NCBI GenBank assembly: GCA_030266915.1
Contig: JAJDIZ010000003.1
Span: 1 to 52,918 of the forward strand
DNA length: 52,918 bases
Source of the DNA: Ruminococcaceae bacterium OttesenSCG-928-D13
Lineage (GTDB): Bacteria; Bacillota; Clostridia; Oscillospirales; Ruminococcaceae
Reading direction: 5' to 3'
The notes beneath the pieces are model-generated. The model had not been told where the DNA came from and searched no databases. It was given only the letters and a program-made list of their open reading frames with translations. The position numbers and the translations under genes were made by a program. Shown here in pieces: positions 34,373-45,200 of this stretch (position 1 is the stretch's first letter; each line of letters starts with the position of its first letter).

Positions 34373-34410
34373 GGGGGCCGCGTTTGTCTTAAATGTCAAA
34401 GGCGGCCCCC
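34373..34410 (+). promoter_or_regulatory. Stem-loop between BMP lipoprotein and ATPase genes
   Basis: GGGGGCCGC (34373-34381) pairs with GCGGCCCCC (34402-34410), and the inner TTTG (34383-34386) with CAAA (34397-34400). No strong U-tract follows, so it may stabilise the upstream mRNA or cause limited termination, raising binding protein over the membrane parts. Confidence 0.6.
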
Positions 34411-34468
34411 TATTTCTAACAGTAAAAGGTTACAAAGTGGTATCAACCTGGCAGCTAAAGAAAGGAAG

Positions 34469-36006
<1,538 letters not shown>

Positions 36007-36010
<4 letters not shown>

Positions 36011-37131
36011 CCAAGACGCTGGAAAAAGTATTGCGCAAGCCCCTCACCGGCATCCTGATCTCGGTGGTGATCGGCTTTCTGATCGGCACGGTGATCCTGC
36101 TGGTGGCCGGCTTCAACCCGGGCAGCGCCTATGCCGCCATGTTCCGGGGCATCTTCTCGAAGCCCAAGTATATCTCTCAGGTGATTATTAACGCCACCCC
36201 GCTTATTTTGACGGCACTTTCGGTCTCCTTCGCGGCCAAGACCGGCCTGTTCAACATCGGCGCCGAGGGGCAGTATATCATGGGCACCCTGGCCGCCGCG
36301 CTGATTGGCTACTATGTGCAGCTGCCGCCGGTCATCCACCCGATTTTCATCCTCCTGTGCGCCATGCTGTTCGGTGGCCTGTGGGGAGCGCTGGCCGGCT
36401 GGCTTAAAACGAAGTTTGGCATCCATGAGGTTATCTCAACCATCATGCTGAACTGGATTGCACTCTACCTGAATAACTACATCCTCAGCCTGCCCGGGGT
36501 GAAAAAGCAGGGCGCCCAGGCCAGCAACGAGATCCTGACAAGCGCCCGCACCAGTATTCTGTGGGACTGGAAGCGCAGCGACGCCGGCAAGGCCTGGGTG
36601 GCCGAACATCCGGTGCTGGGAGACATTCTCAAAACCGACCTGCATTGGGGCATCCTGATTGCCCTGGTGGCCGCCGTGGTGATCTGGTTTTTCCTGAAGC
36701 ACACCACCAAGGGCTACGCCATGCGGGCCGTGGGCCAAAACCCGAATGCCAGCCGCTTCGCGGGCATCAACGTAAACCGCAACACCGTGCAGGCCATGTT
36801 CATTGCGGGGGCGCTGGCTGCCCTTGGGGGGGCGGTGCAGATCATGGGCACCAACTCTTTCCGCATCAGCGTGCTGCCCAGTCACGAGGGCTACGGCTGG
36901 GACGGCCTGTCCGTCTCGCTGCTGGCCGGCTCGAACCCGCTTGGCTGCATCCTCAGCGCGCTGATGTTCGCCGCGCTGAAATACGGCAGCTCCACCATGC
37001 AGGGGGATGTGGGCGCCCCCAGTGAGATCATCAACATCATGATCGGCGTGATCGTGCTGTGCATCGCCCTCTCCAGCATCTACCCAATGATTGCGGACAG
37101 CCTGAAAAGGAGGGAAGAGATGCATGCTTAA
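36007..37131 (+). CDS. BMP-type ABC transporter permease (first)
   Basis: A 374-residue BPD_transp_2 permease with about 9 hydrophobic helices. Typical segments: KTGLFNIGAEGQYIMGTLAA, HEVISTIMLNWIALYLNNYI, a hydrophilic insert (about 160-215, KKQGAQASNEILTSARTS), and the coupling loop AVGQNPNASRFAGINVNRNT followed by GALAALGGAVQIMG. The insert after helix 4 is characteristic of the first permease of BMP systems. It overlaps the ATPase gene by 4 bp and the second permease by 8 bp, so production of the three is tightly coupled. Confidence 0.93.
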
Positions 37132-38035
37132 CACCATCATCCTCGCGGTCAGCATCACCCTGATGTATTCCGCGCCGCTTATTTTCTCGGCCCTCGGTGG
37201 GGTCATCACCCAAAAATCCGGGGTGGACAACATCGGCATCGAGGGCATGATGACCTTCGGCGCCTTTGTGGGCGCCGGGGTGGGCTACGCCACCGGCAGC
37301 CCCTGGTTCGCCTTTTTGATGGGCGGCCTTGCCGGGGCGGCGCTGGCCTTTGTCCACGCCTTCGCGGCCATCACCCTGCGGGCCTCCCAGATCATCTCGG
37401 GTGTGGCGCTGAACTTCATCGGGCCGGGCCTTGCCCTGTTCCTCTGCCGCCTGCAATTTGACGGCGCCACCCAAAGCGTGCCGGTGTCGAAGAAGATGCC
37501 CAACGTGCTAGACCTGTTCGGCATCAGCAGCCAGAGCTTGCTCAACGTGAACATCACGGTGGTCATCGCACTGCTGCTCACCATCCTGATGGCCTTCTTC
37601 CTCTATAAAACCAAGTGGGGCCTGCGCATCCAGGCCTGCGGTGAACACCCGGCCGCAGCCGACACCCTGGGCGTGAACGTCTACGCCGTGCGCTACGTGT
37701 GCTGCACCCTCTCGGGCCTTTTGGCCGGCCTTGGCGGCGCCTCCATGACTTTAGGCGTGGTGTCAAACTTCTCCCCCAGCGTCATCTCCGGCCAGGGCTT
37801 CATCGCGCTGGCGGCGGTTATTTTCGGCAAGTGGACCCCTCACGGCGCCATGGCTGCCTGCCTGCTGTTCGGCTTTGCCCAGGCGCTGGTGGTGGTGCTG
37901 GGCGGCAGCGGCATTCCCAGCCAGCTGCTGGCCATGCTGCCCTACCTGCTCACCCTGATCGTGCTGGTGCTGTTTGTGGGCCGCAGCGAGGCCCCGAAGG
38001 CCAACGGCAAGCCCTATGTCAAGGGGGAAAGATAG
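37124..38035 (+). CDS. BMP-type ABC transporter permease (second)
   Basis: A 303-residue BPD_transp_2 permease with about 8 hydrophobic helices. Diagnostic: GGVITQKSGVDNIGIEGMMT in the N-terminal part, RASQIISGVALNFIGPGLAL, and the coupling loop ACGEHPAAADTLGVNVYAVR followed by SGLLAGLGGASMTLG. It completes the second nucleoside-type importer. The HTH-PfkB gene follows after a 52-bp gap on the same strand, so the operon continues. Confidence 0.93.
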   Translation: MLNTIILAVSITLMYSAPLIFSALGGVITQKSGVDNIGIEGMMTFGAFVGAGVGYATGSPWFAFLMGGLAGAALAFVHAFAAITLRASQIISGVALNFIGPGLALFLCRLQFDGATQSVPVSKKMPNVLDLFGISSQSLLNVNITVVIALLLTILMAFFLYKTKWGLRIQACGEHPAAADTLGVNVYAVRYVCCTLSGLLAGLGGASMTLGVVSNFSPSVISGQGFIALAAVIFGKWTPHGAMAACLLFGFAQALVVVLGGSGIPSQLLAMLPYLLTLIVLVLFVGRSEAPKANGKPYVKGER

Positions 38036-38087
38036 GGACAGGAGTGCAGTGCGCCGGATTTAGCCCAAGCAAAGGAGAGGGCCTTTT

Positions 38088-39206
38088 ATGCTGACCAAAC
38101 GTGAAACCCAGCTGCTGGAGCTGATTGAGGAAATGCCCGAAATCACCCAGAACGAGCTGGCGAAGCGCTGCGGCATCACCCGCAGTTCGGTTGCGGTGCA
38201 CATCTCCAACCTGATGAAAAAGGGGGTCATCACCGGCAAGGGCTACATCGTGCGCAACAAGCCCTACATTCTGGTGGTGGGCGGCCAGAACATTGACATC
38301 TACGGCCGCCCCCGGGCCATCCCCACCCGCAACGACTCCACCCCCGGCTCGGTGCGCATCACCGAGGGCGGGGTTGGCCGCAACATCGCCGTGAACCTGG
38401 CGCTGCTGGGCGAGGAGGTCAAGCTGGTAACGGTGTTCGGAGGCGACCACCACGCCGAGCAGCTGGCCGCCAGCGCCCGGCGCCTCGGGGTGGACATCAG
38501 CCATTCCCTGACGGTGCAGGAACCCACCTCCACCTATCTGCTCATCATGGGGGCAAACGGGGACATCGAGATGAGCGTGGCCGACATGGACATCTACGAC
38601 CAGCTCTCCCCCGAGTTTTTAGCCGGCAAGCAGAAAGTGATCGCCCGGGCCGGGGCCTGCGTGGCCGACACCGACCTGCCGGCCGACACGCTGGAATGGC
38701 TGGCCGCCAACTGCCGCAGCCCGCTGTTTTTGCGCACCGTCTCCACCCACAAGGCCGCCCGGGCCGCCGGCATCATTGGCAAGGCCCATGCCTTTGCACC
38801 CAACCTTGCCGAGGCCGAGGTGCTCTACGGCAGGCCGATCAGCGGCATTGCCGGGCTGCGCGGGGCCGCGCGGCACTTCCTTGGCCTGGGGGCAAAGCAG
38901 GTCTACATCATGATGGGGGCCGACGGGGTATACGCCACCGACGGCACCGCCGAAACCGAGCTTCACGGCATCAAGGTGCGGCCCCAAAACACTGTTGGCA
39001 CCCAGGATAGCTTTGTAGCCGGTCTTGTCTGGGCCTGGCTTCAGAATTTCAACCTTGAGGAAAGCGCCCTGGCCGCCGCAGCAGCAGCCGATATCTGCAT
39101 GCTTAGCGAGGAGAGCGTCAACCTCCAGATCACCGAGGAAGCGCTGCGGGCAGAAATGCAGCGCCTGACAGACGGCGCCCTGCTGGGCTCAGCGATGAAT
39201 GAGTAG
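38088..39206 (+). CDS. Winged-helix/PfkB-family carbohydrate kinase fusion
   Basis: A 372-residue protein with an N-terminal winged HTH (about 1-55; QNELAKRCGITRSSVAVHIS, then KKGVITGKGYIV) joined to a PfkB/ribokinase fold (about 60-365). PfkB motif 1 is present as GSVRITEGGVGRNIAVNLAL. Motif 2 reads NTVGTQDSFVAGLV: the catalytic Asp is kept, but the usual anion-hole GAGD is changed to GTQD. Members with this fusion include pseudouridine- and nucleoside-kinase-like proteins. In this operon a kinase for a nucleoside or ribose, or a sugar-sensing regulator that uses a kinase fold, are both possible; no pseudouridine glycosidase gene is nearby. It has GGAGAGGG before the ATG and lies 52 bp after the permease gene. 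The altered motif makes enzymatic activity uncertain. Confidence 0.88.
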   Translation: MLTKRETQLLELIEEMPEITQNELAKRCGITRSSVAVHISNLMKKGVITGKGYIVRNKPYILVVGGQNIDIYGRPRAIPTRNDSTPGSVRITEGGVGRNIAVNLALLGEEVKLVTVFGGDHHAEQLAASARRLGVDISHSLTVQEPTSTYLLIMGANGDIEMSVADMDIYDQLSPEFLAGKQKVIARAGACVADTDLPADTLEWLAANCRSPLFLRTVSTHKAARAAGIIGKAHAFAPNLAEAEVLYGRPISGIAGLRGAARHFLGLGAKQVYIMMGADGVYATDGTAETELHGIKVRPQNTVGTQDSFVAGLVWAWLQNFNLEESALAAAAAADICMLSEESVNLQITEEALRAEMQRLTDGALLGSAMNE

Positions 39207-39218
39207 CCTCACCAATCA

Positions 39219-39336
39219 AGGAGAATGGGCGGGCGGTATTCCAGAACGCGGCCAGGGCTAAGGATATCCTCACGAGGAGGCTGCGCACTGCAACGCATCA
39301 GCGTAGAGGAAATATCGGCTGCCCATTCGCTCTCCT
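39219..39336 (+). ncRNA. Candidate structured RNA leader of uridine phosphorylase
   Basis: The 159-nt gap between the HTH-PfkB gene and udp can fold into nested helices. P1 pairs AGGAGAATGGGC (39219-39230) with GCCCAT (39321-39326) and TCTCCT (39331-39336). P2 pairs GATATCCTC (39263-39271) with GAGG and ATATC inside 39306-39316. An inner hairpin uses ACGC (39293-39296) and GCGT (39301-39304), or alternatively CTGCG with CGCATCAG. P1 closes 29 nt before the udp start. I recognise no known riboswitch class. A transcription terminator is not evident, so any control would be on translation or RNA stability. Confidence 0.4.
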
Positions 39337-39365
39337 CACTCACAAACATAAGAAGGAGCAATACC

Positions 39366-40124
39366 ATGGAAGCGCTGTATCACATTGGCTTTGACGATTC
39401 CCACGGGGCAAAATATGCCATCCTGCCGGGCGATCCCGGCCGGGTGGAGAAGATTGCTCAGTACCTCGACAATCCCCGGTTTTTCCATCAGAACCGGGAA
39501 TACACCACCTGGCTGGGCGAGTGCGCCGGCGAGAAGGTGCTGGTGATGAGCACTGGCATGGGTGGGCCTTCCACCGCCATCGCCGTGGAGGAGCTTTACC
39601 AGACCGGGGTGACCACCATGGTGCGCATCGGCACCTGCGGCGGCATGGCCGAGAAGGTGATCGGGGGCGACCTTGTCATCGCCAACGGCTCCATCCGCAT
39701 GGAGGGCACCACCCGAGAGTATGTGCCCATCGAGTTCCCGGCGGTGGCCGACCTGGACGTAACCAACGCCCTGGTGCAGGCCGCCAAAAACCTGGACGCC
39801 ACCTGGCATGTGGGCGTGGTGCAGTGCAAGGACAGCTTCTACGGCCAGCACAGCCCGGCCCGCATGCCGGCCGGCTACGAACTGGAGCAAAAGTGGCAGG
39901 CCTGGGTGAAGGCCGGGTGCCTGGCCTCCGAGATGGAAAGCGCCACCTTGTACATCGTGGGGCAGATTCTCGGGGTGCGCACCGGCTGCGTGCTGAACAC
40001 CGTCTGGAACCAGGAGCGCAAGGCCGCCGGCTTGTCCGACCCCCACAGCCACGACAACACCCTGGCCATCAAGGCCGCGGTGGAGGGCATCCGCCTGCTG
40101 GTGGAGCAGGACCGCCTTGGCTGA
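39366..40124 (+). CDS. udp: Uridine phosphorylase
   Basis: A 252-residue enzyme that splits uridine with phosphate to uracil and ribose-1-phosphate. It aligns well with E. coli Udp by motif: AILPGDPGRVEKIAQYLDNP, NREYTTWLGECAGEKVLVMS, TGMGGPSTAIAVEELYQTGV, RIGTCGG, EFPAVADLDVTNALVQAAK and the substrate-ribose motif SEMESATLYIVG. The ATG at 39366 has an AGAAGGAG site; the frame is open for 47 codons upstream but that stretch forms the structured leader. It overlaps the adenosine deaminase frame by 8 bp. With Cdd at the operon's start it converts cytidine to uracil in two steps. Fate of ribose-1-phosphate (phosphopentomutase) is not encoded in this window. Confidence 0.94.
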   Translation: MEALYHIGFDDSHGAKYAILPGDPGRVEKIAQYLDNPRFFHQNREYTTWLGECAGEKVLVMSTGMGGPSTAIAVEELYQTGVTTMVRIGTCGGMAEKVIGGDLVIANGSIRMEGTTREYVPIEFPAVADLDVTNALVQAAKNLDATWHVGVVQCKDSFYGQHSPARMPAGYELEQKWQAWVKAGCLASEMESATLYIVGQILGVRTGCVLNTVWNQERKAAGLSDPHSHDNTLAIKAAVEGIRLLVEQDRLG

Positions 40125-41169
40125 GGCAATGGCCGGGTCAATGCCCGCTGAAACAATCAAGATGCTGCCCAAGGTGGAGCTGCACTGCCATCTGGACGGC
40201 AGCGTGCCGCTGGCTGCCCTGGGGCAGATGGGCGCGAAGAACCCCGGCAGCCTGCCCACCGGGGAGACCGCCCTGCGGGATTTGGTGCAGGCCCCGGAGG
40301 GATGCCGGAATCTGGCCGAGTATCTGGCCCGATTCGGCCCGGTACTGGCCCTTTTGCAGGACATGGATAACCTGGCCCTTGCCGCCAAAGCGCTGGTGGC
40401 AGAACTGGCGGCGGAGAATGTGGTCTACGCCGAGCTGCGGTTTTCCCCGGTGCTGCTCACCGAGGGCGGCGCAAGCGCCGAAACCGTGGTGCGCACCGTG
40501 CTGGAGGCTCTGGCCGTGGCAAGCGCCGAGCATGGTGTCGAGACCCGCGCCCTGCTGTGCATGATGCGCCACCACAGCGAGGCCGAGAACCTTGCGGTGC
40601 TGGCATTGGCCGAGACATTCTTCGGCGAAGGTGTGGCCGGGGTGGACCTTGCCGGCGACGAGGCAGCCTTTCCCGGGCAGCTCTACACCGGCCTTTTTGA
40701 GCGTGTAAAGGCCATGGGCCTGCCCTTCACCATCCACGCCGGAGAGACCGGCAGCACCGAAAACGTGCGCCACGCGCTAAAGCTGGGCGCGGCGCGCATC
40801 GGCCATGGCATCGCCGCCGCCAAAGACCCGGCGCTGGTGCGCCAGCTGGCAGAGCGCGGCACCGTGCTGGAGGTCTGCCCGGTGAGCAACCTGCAAACCC
40901 GGGCAGTGGCAGATTGGGCAGACTACCCCTACCCCGCTTTTCTGGAGGCCGGCGTCAACCTGGCGGTGAACACCGACAACCGCACGGTGTCAAACACCTC
41001 CCTCACCCGGGAGTTTGGCGTTCTTTCATCACACTTTTCCGCCCTGGACGCCGCCCGAATGCAAAAGCACACCCTCACCGCCCTTGACGCGGCTTTTATT
41101 CCCGACGCGCTCAAAACCACCCTGCGCGAGAAGATCACGCAGGTATACGCCCAATTTGTACAGACATAG
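40117..41169 (+). CDS. add: Adenosine deaminase
   Basis: A metal-dependent adenosine/deoxyadenosine deaminase of the amidohydrolase fold, up to 350 residues. The zinc ligands and catalytic residues are visible: MLPKVELHCHLDGSV (HxH), FTIHAGETGSTENVRHAL (metal His and catalytic Glu), the IGHGIAAAKDP loop and VNTDNRTVSNTSLTREF (metal Asp). The start is uncertain. A TTG at 40117 has AGGA spaced 5 nt and overlaps udp; ATGs at 40129 and 40141 lack a good ribosome site. All give intact catalytic domains. It is the last gene of the salvage operon and turns adenosine into inosine; a purine nucleoside phosphorylase to use inosine is not seen in the window. Confidence 0.93.
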   Translation: MAEAMAGSMPAETIKMLPKVELHCHLDGSVPLAALGQMGAKNPGSLPTGETALRDLVQAPEGCRNLAEYLARFGPVLALLQDMDNLALAAKALVAELAAENVVYAELRFSPVLLTEGGASAETVVRTVLEALAVASAEHGVETRALLCMMRHHSEAENLAVLALAETFFGEGVAGVDLAGDEAAFPGQLYTGLFERVKAMGLPFTIHAGETGSTENVRHALKLGAARIGHGIAAAKDPALVRQLAERGTVLEVCPVSNLQTRAVADWADYPYPAFLEAGVNLAVNTDNRTVSNTSLTREFGVLSSHFSALDAARMQKHTLTALDAAFIPDALKTTLREKITQVYAQFVQT

Positions 41170-41191
41170 GCAAACACACAAGCAAAAAAAC

Positions 41192-41228
41192 AGCCCCTGC
41201 GCACGGCAATTGCCACGGCGCAGGGGCT
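41192..41228. terminator. Intrinsic terminator between add and the aquaporin gene
   Basis: An 11-bp perfect stem (41192-41202 with 41218-41228) has seven T residues on the minus-strand exit side, so it is a strong terminator for the aquaporin gene. On the plus strand T residues follow only after a 12-nt gap. Confidence 0.82.
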
Positions 41229-41258
41229 CTCTGTCTGCTGTTTTTTCGGGGCGGCTGT

Positions 41259-42017
41259 CTACTTCACCTCGATATCGATGACTTCCACAGTTGTCTTAAC
41301 TTCATCCACTTTTGCTTTTTCCTTCACGCTGAACAGGAAGCGGTAGGCCAGCGCCGCCAGCAATGCGCCCACCAGCGGGGCCACAATGAACACCCACACC
41401 TGGGAGAGGGCGTCCTCACCCACCAGCACGGCCGGGGCCAGGCTGCGGGCCGGGTTCACCGAGGTGCCGGTGAGCGGAATGCCGATGATGTGCACAAAGG
41501 TGAGGGTGAGCCCAATGACAATGCCCGCCACGTTCGCGGTTTTGGCGCTGGCGGTCACCCCAAGCACCGTGAGCACGAAGATGAAGGTGAGCACCACCTC
41601 CACCACCAGCGCACCGACCATCGAGATGCCCATGTAGCTTTCATAATCATAGCCGTTCTGGCCAAGGCCGGTGCCGTCCATCAGCAGGTCGGTCATCCGG
41701 GAGACGGCATACAGCAGGCCGCTGCCAGCAAAGGCCCCGGCAATCTGGGCCACCACATAGCCGATGAAATCCATGAAGCTCATTCGGCCATTCACCAGCA
41801 TGGCCAGCGAGACCGCCGGGTTCACATGGCAGCCCGAAACCGGCCCGATGGCGTATGCGGAGGCCACAATGGCAAGGCCAAAGGCCAGCGCAATGCTTAT
41901 CACCCCAAGGGTTCCAAAATCGGTTCCGCCGGTCACCCCGCCCAGCACCACGGCGGTGCCGCAGCCAAAGAAGACCAGTGTGAAGGTGCCAATAAATTCG
42001 GCCAGATACTTTTTCAT
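41259..42017 (-). CDS. aqpZ: Aquaporin (AqpZ-like water channel, MIP family)
   Basis: A 252-residue six-helix MIP channel. Both pore motifs are intact: NPA at 66-68 (GCHVNPAVS) and at 188-190 (GTSVNPARS). The selectivity-filter positions by AqpZ alignment are Phe46, His176, Thr185 and Arg191, the water-selective combination, and glycerol facilitators lack this His. The C-terminal tail is long and charged (VKEKAKVDEVKTTVEVIDIE). It is monocistronic on the minus strand with a terminator at its end and a terminator-like hairpin in its leader (42061-42101). The role is osmotic water flow; no link to the flanking salvage operon is implied. Confidence 0.92.
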   Translation of the reverse strand: MKKYLAEFIGTFTLVFFGCGTAVVLGGVTGGTDFGTLGVISIALAFGLAIVASAYAIGPVSGCHVNPAVSLAMLVNGRMSFMDFIGYVVAQIAGAFAGSGLLYAVSRMTDLLMDGTGLGQNGYDYESYMGISMVGALVVEVVLTFIFVLTVLGVTASAKTANVAGIVIGLTLTFVHIIGIPLTGTSVNPARSLAPAVLVGEDALSQVWVFIVAPLVGALLAALAYRFLFSVKEKAKVDEVKTTVEVIDIEVK

Positions 42018-42060
42018 CAGAAAATGCCCTCCAGTGTGTCCAAACTATATTTATTGTAAA

Positions 42061-42101
42061 AACCCGGAGCCGCAGGTTCTCTTCTGCGCGACGCCGGGCT
42101 T
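42061..42101 (-). promoter_or_regulatory. Terminator-like hairpin in the aquaporin leader
   Basis: On the minus strand, AGCCCGG pairs with CCGGGTT (one bulge), with an inner CGCAG/CTGCG stem, and TTTTTA follows. It lies about 45 nt before the aquaporin ATG, so it could attenuate that gene. No plus-strand gene ends here. Confidence 0.4.
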
Positions 42102-42216
42102 TATTTTACCACAACATCACGGTCGAATCAATGCGGAAAAGCGTTTCAGGCTGGCAATAGTCACAAAAATTGTCGGCATTTTTGTGTCATAGGCTATTTT
42201 GGGTTCGACGCCGGTA

Positions 42217-42225
42217 TGCTATAAT
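42217..42225 (+). promoter_or_regulatory. Extended -10 promoter of the 1475-residue exported protein
   Basis: TGCTATAAT, a perfect extended -10, lies 50 bp before the ATG. Just downstream an 8-bp direct repeat (TCGACAAA twice, 10 bp apart) lies in the untranslated leader. Confidence 0.55.
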
Positions 42226-42274
42226 CGTAAAATGATCGACAAAATTCGACAAATTTGATGTTTGGAGGTCGGTT

Positions 42275-45200
42275 ATGATCTCATTCCATCGCCGGGCAGT
42301 ATCACTGTTTCTGGTTGGATGCCTCAGTTTCTGCCTGCCGCCGGAAGGTGACACACCGGGTCCTCCTATGGAGGCCGCACCGGTGTCATCCGCCGAAGGT
42401 GAAACAGATGCCGGGGCCGCGGATTTACCGAGCGCTGATGAAACCAATTCAGACGCAGAAATCACCCGGCACCTGTACGCCGGTGATACTCTGCCGGATC
42501 TGGGGGCCGCGGAATGGGCCGAAACCGGCGCCGTGATACTGGAACTGCATGCCAACCTTTACACCGGCGATGGAGACGAAGCGCCTCTTAGCTTTGTGGT
42601 TCCCGAGGGAAAAACCGTTACACTGCGCTCCTCTCCGGACGAGCTGGGCCGCTTCAACATTACCAGCGGCGCTCATGGCCCTGAGCCGCTGGTGATCAAC
42701 CGCGGCACCCTGCTGATTGAGGCCGTGGAACTGAACGGCCTGTATGTCTCCGAGGGTTCGCCGGTGGTGCAAAACAACGGCAACCTCTCCCTTTTCACCT
42801 ACAGCGGCATCATCAACGGCAGCGGATACGCCGTTGAAAACAATGGCAGCATGACCATGCACGATGGCTACATCCGCCAAAACGCGGGCGGCGGGGTGCA
42901 CAGCACCGGCACCCTCGTCCTTGCGGGCGGCTCCATCGACGGCAACCTGGGCCGGCAGGGCGCCGGAGTGCTGGTGGCGGCCGGCAGCTTCGAGATGACC
43001 GGCGGCGCCATCCGGGGAAACACCGCCGCTGAAAGCGGCGGCGGCGTGGCCATCACCGGCGGCAGTTTCACGATGGCGGGCGGCGTCATCACCGGCAACA
43101 GCGCCGGCACGGTGGGTGGCGGCGTCAGCTACGAGGGCGGCAGCCTGAGCCTTGCCGCCACGGTAAGCGGGAACGGCTTTGAAGAAAACGCCACCCCCGG
43201 AAACGGCACCGACCTGTACATCTCGGCCACAGCGCCTGCCCCGGTGGAACTGAAAGAGCTGGTTCTGATTGGCCCGGCCGGCGGGCTGTACTCCGAGCAG
43301 CCGCTGGAGGCCGTGCTGGCCATCGCCGACGAGGGCCTAAAGACCGGCTCGCAGGTGGAGGTGGAGGGCTGCCCCGAGGGCTCGGCCACGTTGAGCGCCC
43401 GGGTGGCCTCAAAGCTTGCCGGCGATCTCACAGCCGACGAGGCGGTCAGCTTTGCCATGCCCTCCACCCAGCTGTCCGGCGTGCCCGAGGCCTCCAGAAG
43501 CTTCGTGGTGTGGCAGAGCGCGCTGGCTCAGACCCCTGCCCTGGTGGCCGCCCTGCCCACCTATGCCGCGAACGGCCTTGCGGATGTCAGCGGCACGCTG
43601 ACCCTCACCTTCAACCGGGAGATGGACACCGCCTCTGCGGGCAAAGTGACCCTGAACGGCGTCCCGCTCTCTGGCGGCGCCTGGCTGGACAGCCAGCACT
43701 ATGCCCTCCCCTACCTTTTTCTCGCCGACAACTCCGTCTATGCCATCCATGTCTCAGGCTTCAAGAGCCTGGACGGGCTCACCATGGACGCAAACGGCGC
43801 GTTCAGCTTCACCACCGCCGACAAAACCGCGCCCTTTGTGGTTTCTGCAAGCCCCAGCGGGCGCTACGCCCCAACCGGGGGTACGCTGCGCGTCCTTTTC
43901 AACGAGCCGGTGGAGGATACCGGCCGTCTGGCCCTCTATGACGAGGCCACCGGGCAGGCGCTCCCGCTTACAGACCTGCAATGGGCCGATTCCAAAACCC
44001 TGACCGCGTGCTACACCGGTCTTGCGCCCAACACCCAGCACCGGCTGGTGGTCTCAGGCTATCGGGATCTTTCCGGCAACACGATGTTTGAAACGCCGTT
44101 TCTGTTCACCACGATGCGCCCACTGGTCACCTCGATCACAATTGACGGCTATGAGGACGGTGTTCTGCGGTTTATTCCGGGGGGCGCCCGCATCCTCCCG
44201 ATAACGGTGACCGGGGAAGGCGGATTTGCGCCCCACAACCCGGCTGTGCTGTGGACCAGCTCCAATTCAAGGGTGGCCCGGGTGGAAACCCAGCCCGATG
44301 GCACCACCCTGTTCCACGCCGGAATCGCCGGCAGCGCAGTGCTCACAGCCAGCTCTGCCGACGGTGGCTGCACCGCCCGGTTCACCATGGTGGTGGCGCC
44401 CTTTGCGGCCACCCTCTCGCTCAGCACCCACACCGTCCTGCTGGGGGCAAACGACACTGCCGAAATCGGGCTGACGGCCACCGGCCTTGAGCCGCTGGAG
44501 CGCCATGCCTGGCTGGAGCTGTATGACGCCACGACCCTGCTGCCCTGGACCTACGACGCCGTCAGCGAAAGTTTCACCGGCGCACCGGTGAACTGCGTTC
44601 TGCGGGACGGGGCCGTCCATGTCACCCTGTCGGAACCGGCCGGCACGGCTGTTCCGCGGGCGGTGGTTGTGCGGGTGGTGGCCATGGTGCCCGGCTTTCC
44701 CGACACCCGCGTTTCGGACGAGTGTGTCATCCACCTGCCGCAGCACACCGGGCAGGGCGCCTGGCAAGTCTTCCACCTTACCTCCACCAGCCTGACGGCC
44801 TATGCCCTGAAACCCGAGGCCGCGCGCCTCTCCCTGCGGCGGGAGTACGCCGCAGACGCCGCGCCCCTGCCACTGAAGGGCTGCACCGTACGCTTTGCCG
44901 AGGCCAACGCCGACCTGAACCAGCTGTTTGCCTTCGAGGTGGTGGATGACGAAACCGTGGCTGTTCGGGTGATCGCCACCGACATCCGGATGCTGAAATC
45001 CAGCTACAAGGGCAGGCTGGAGATCGTCTCCAAAAATGGGGTTGCCGTGCCGGTGAAGCAACCGCTGACCCTGAAAGTAAGCAAAAAGCTTCCCACGGTG
45101 AAGGCTATCCCTGTCAAGCTGAACTCCTTTTATTCTGATGCCGAGGCCATCCTGCCTGCCGCCGCCGGGTGGGACAGTCTTGTGGAAAACCCGGCTTACA

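Noticed and set aside
42870..43230. Short repeated Gly-rich units in the exported protein gene taken as a DNA repeat array
   Set aside because: They are in-frame beta-helix coils of varied DNA sequence, not a nucleotide repeat or CRISPR array.
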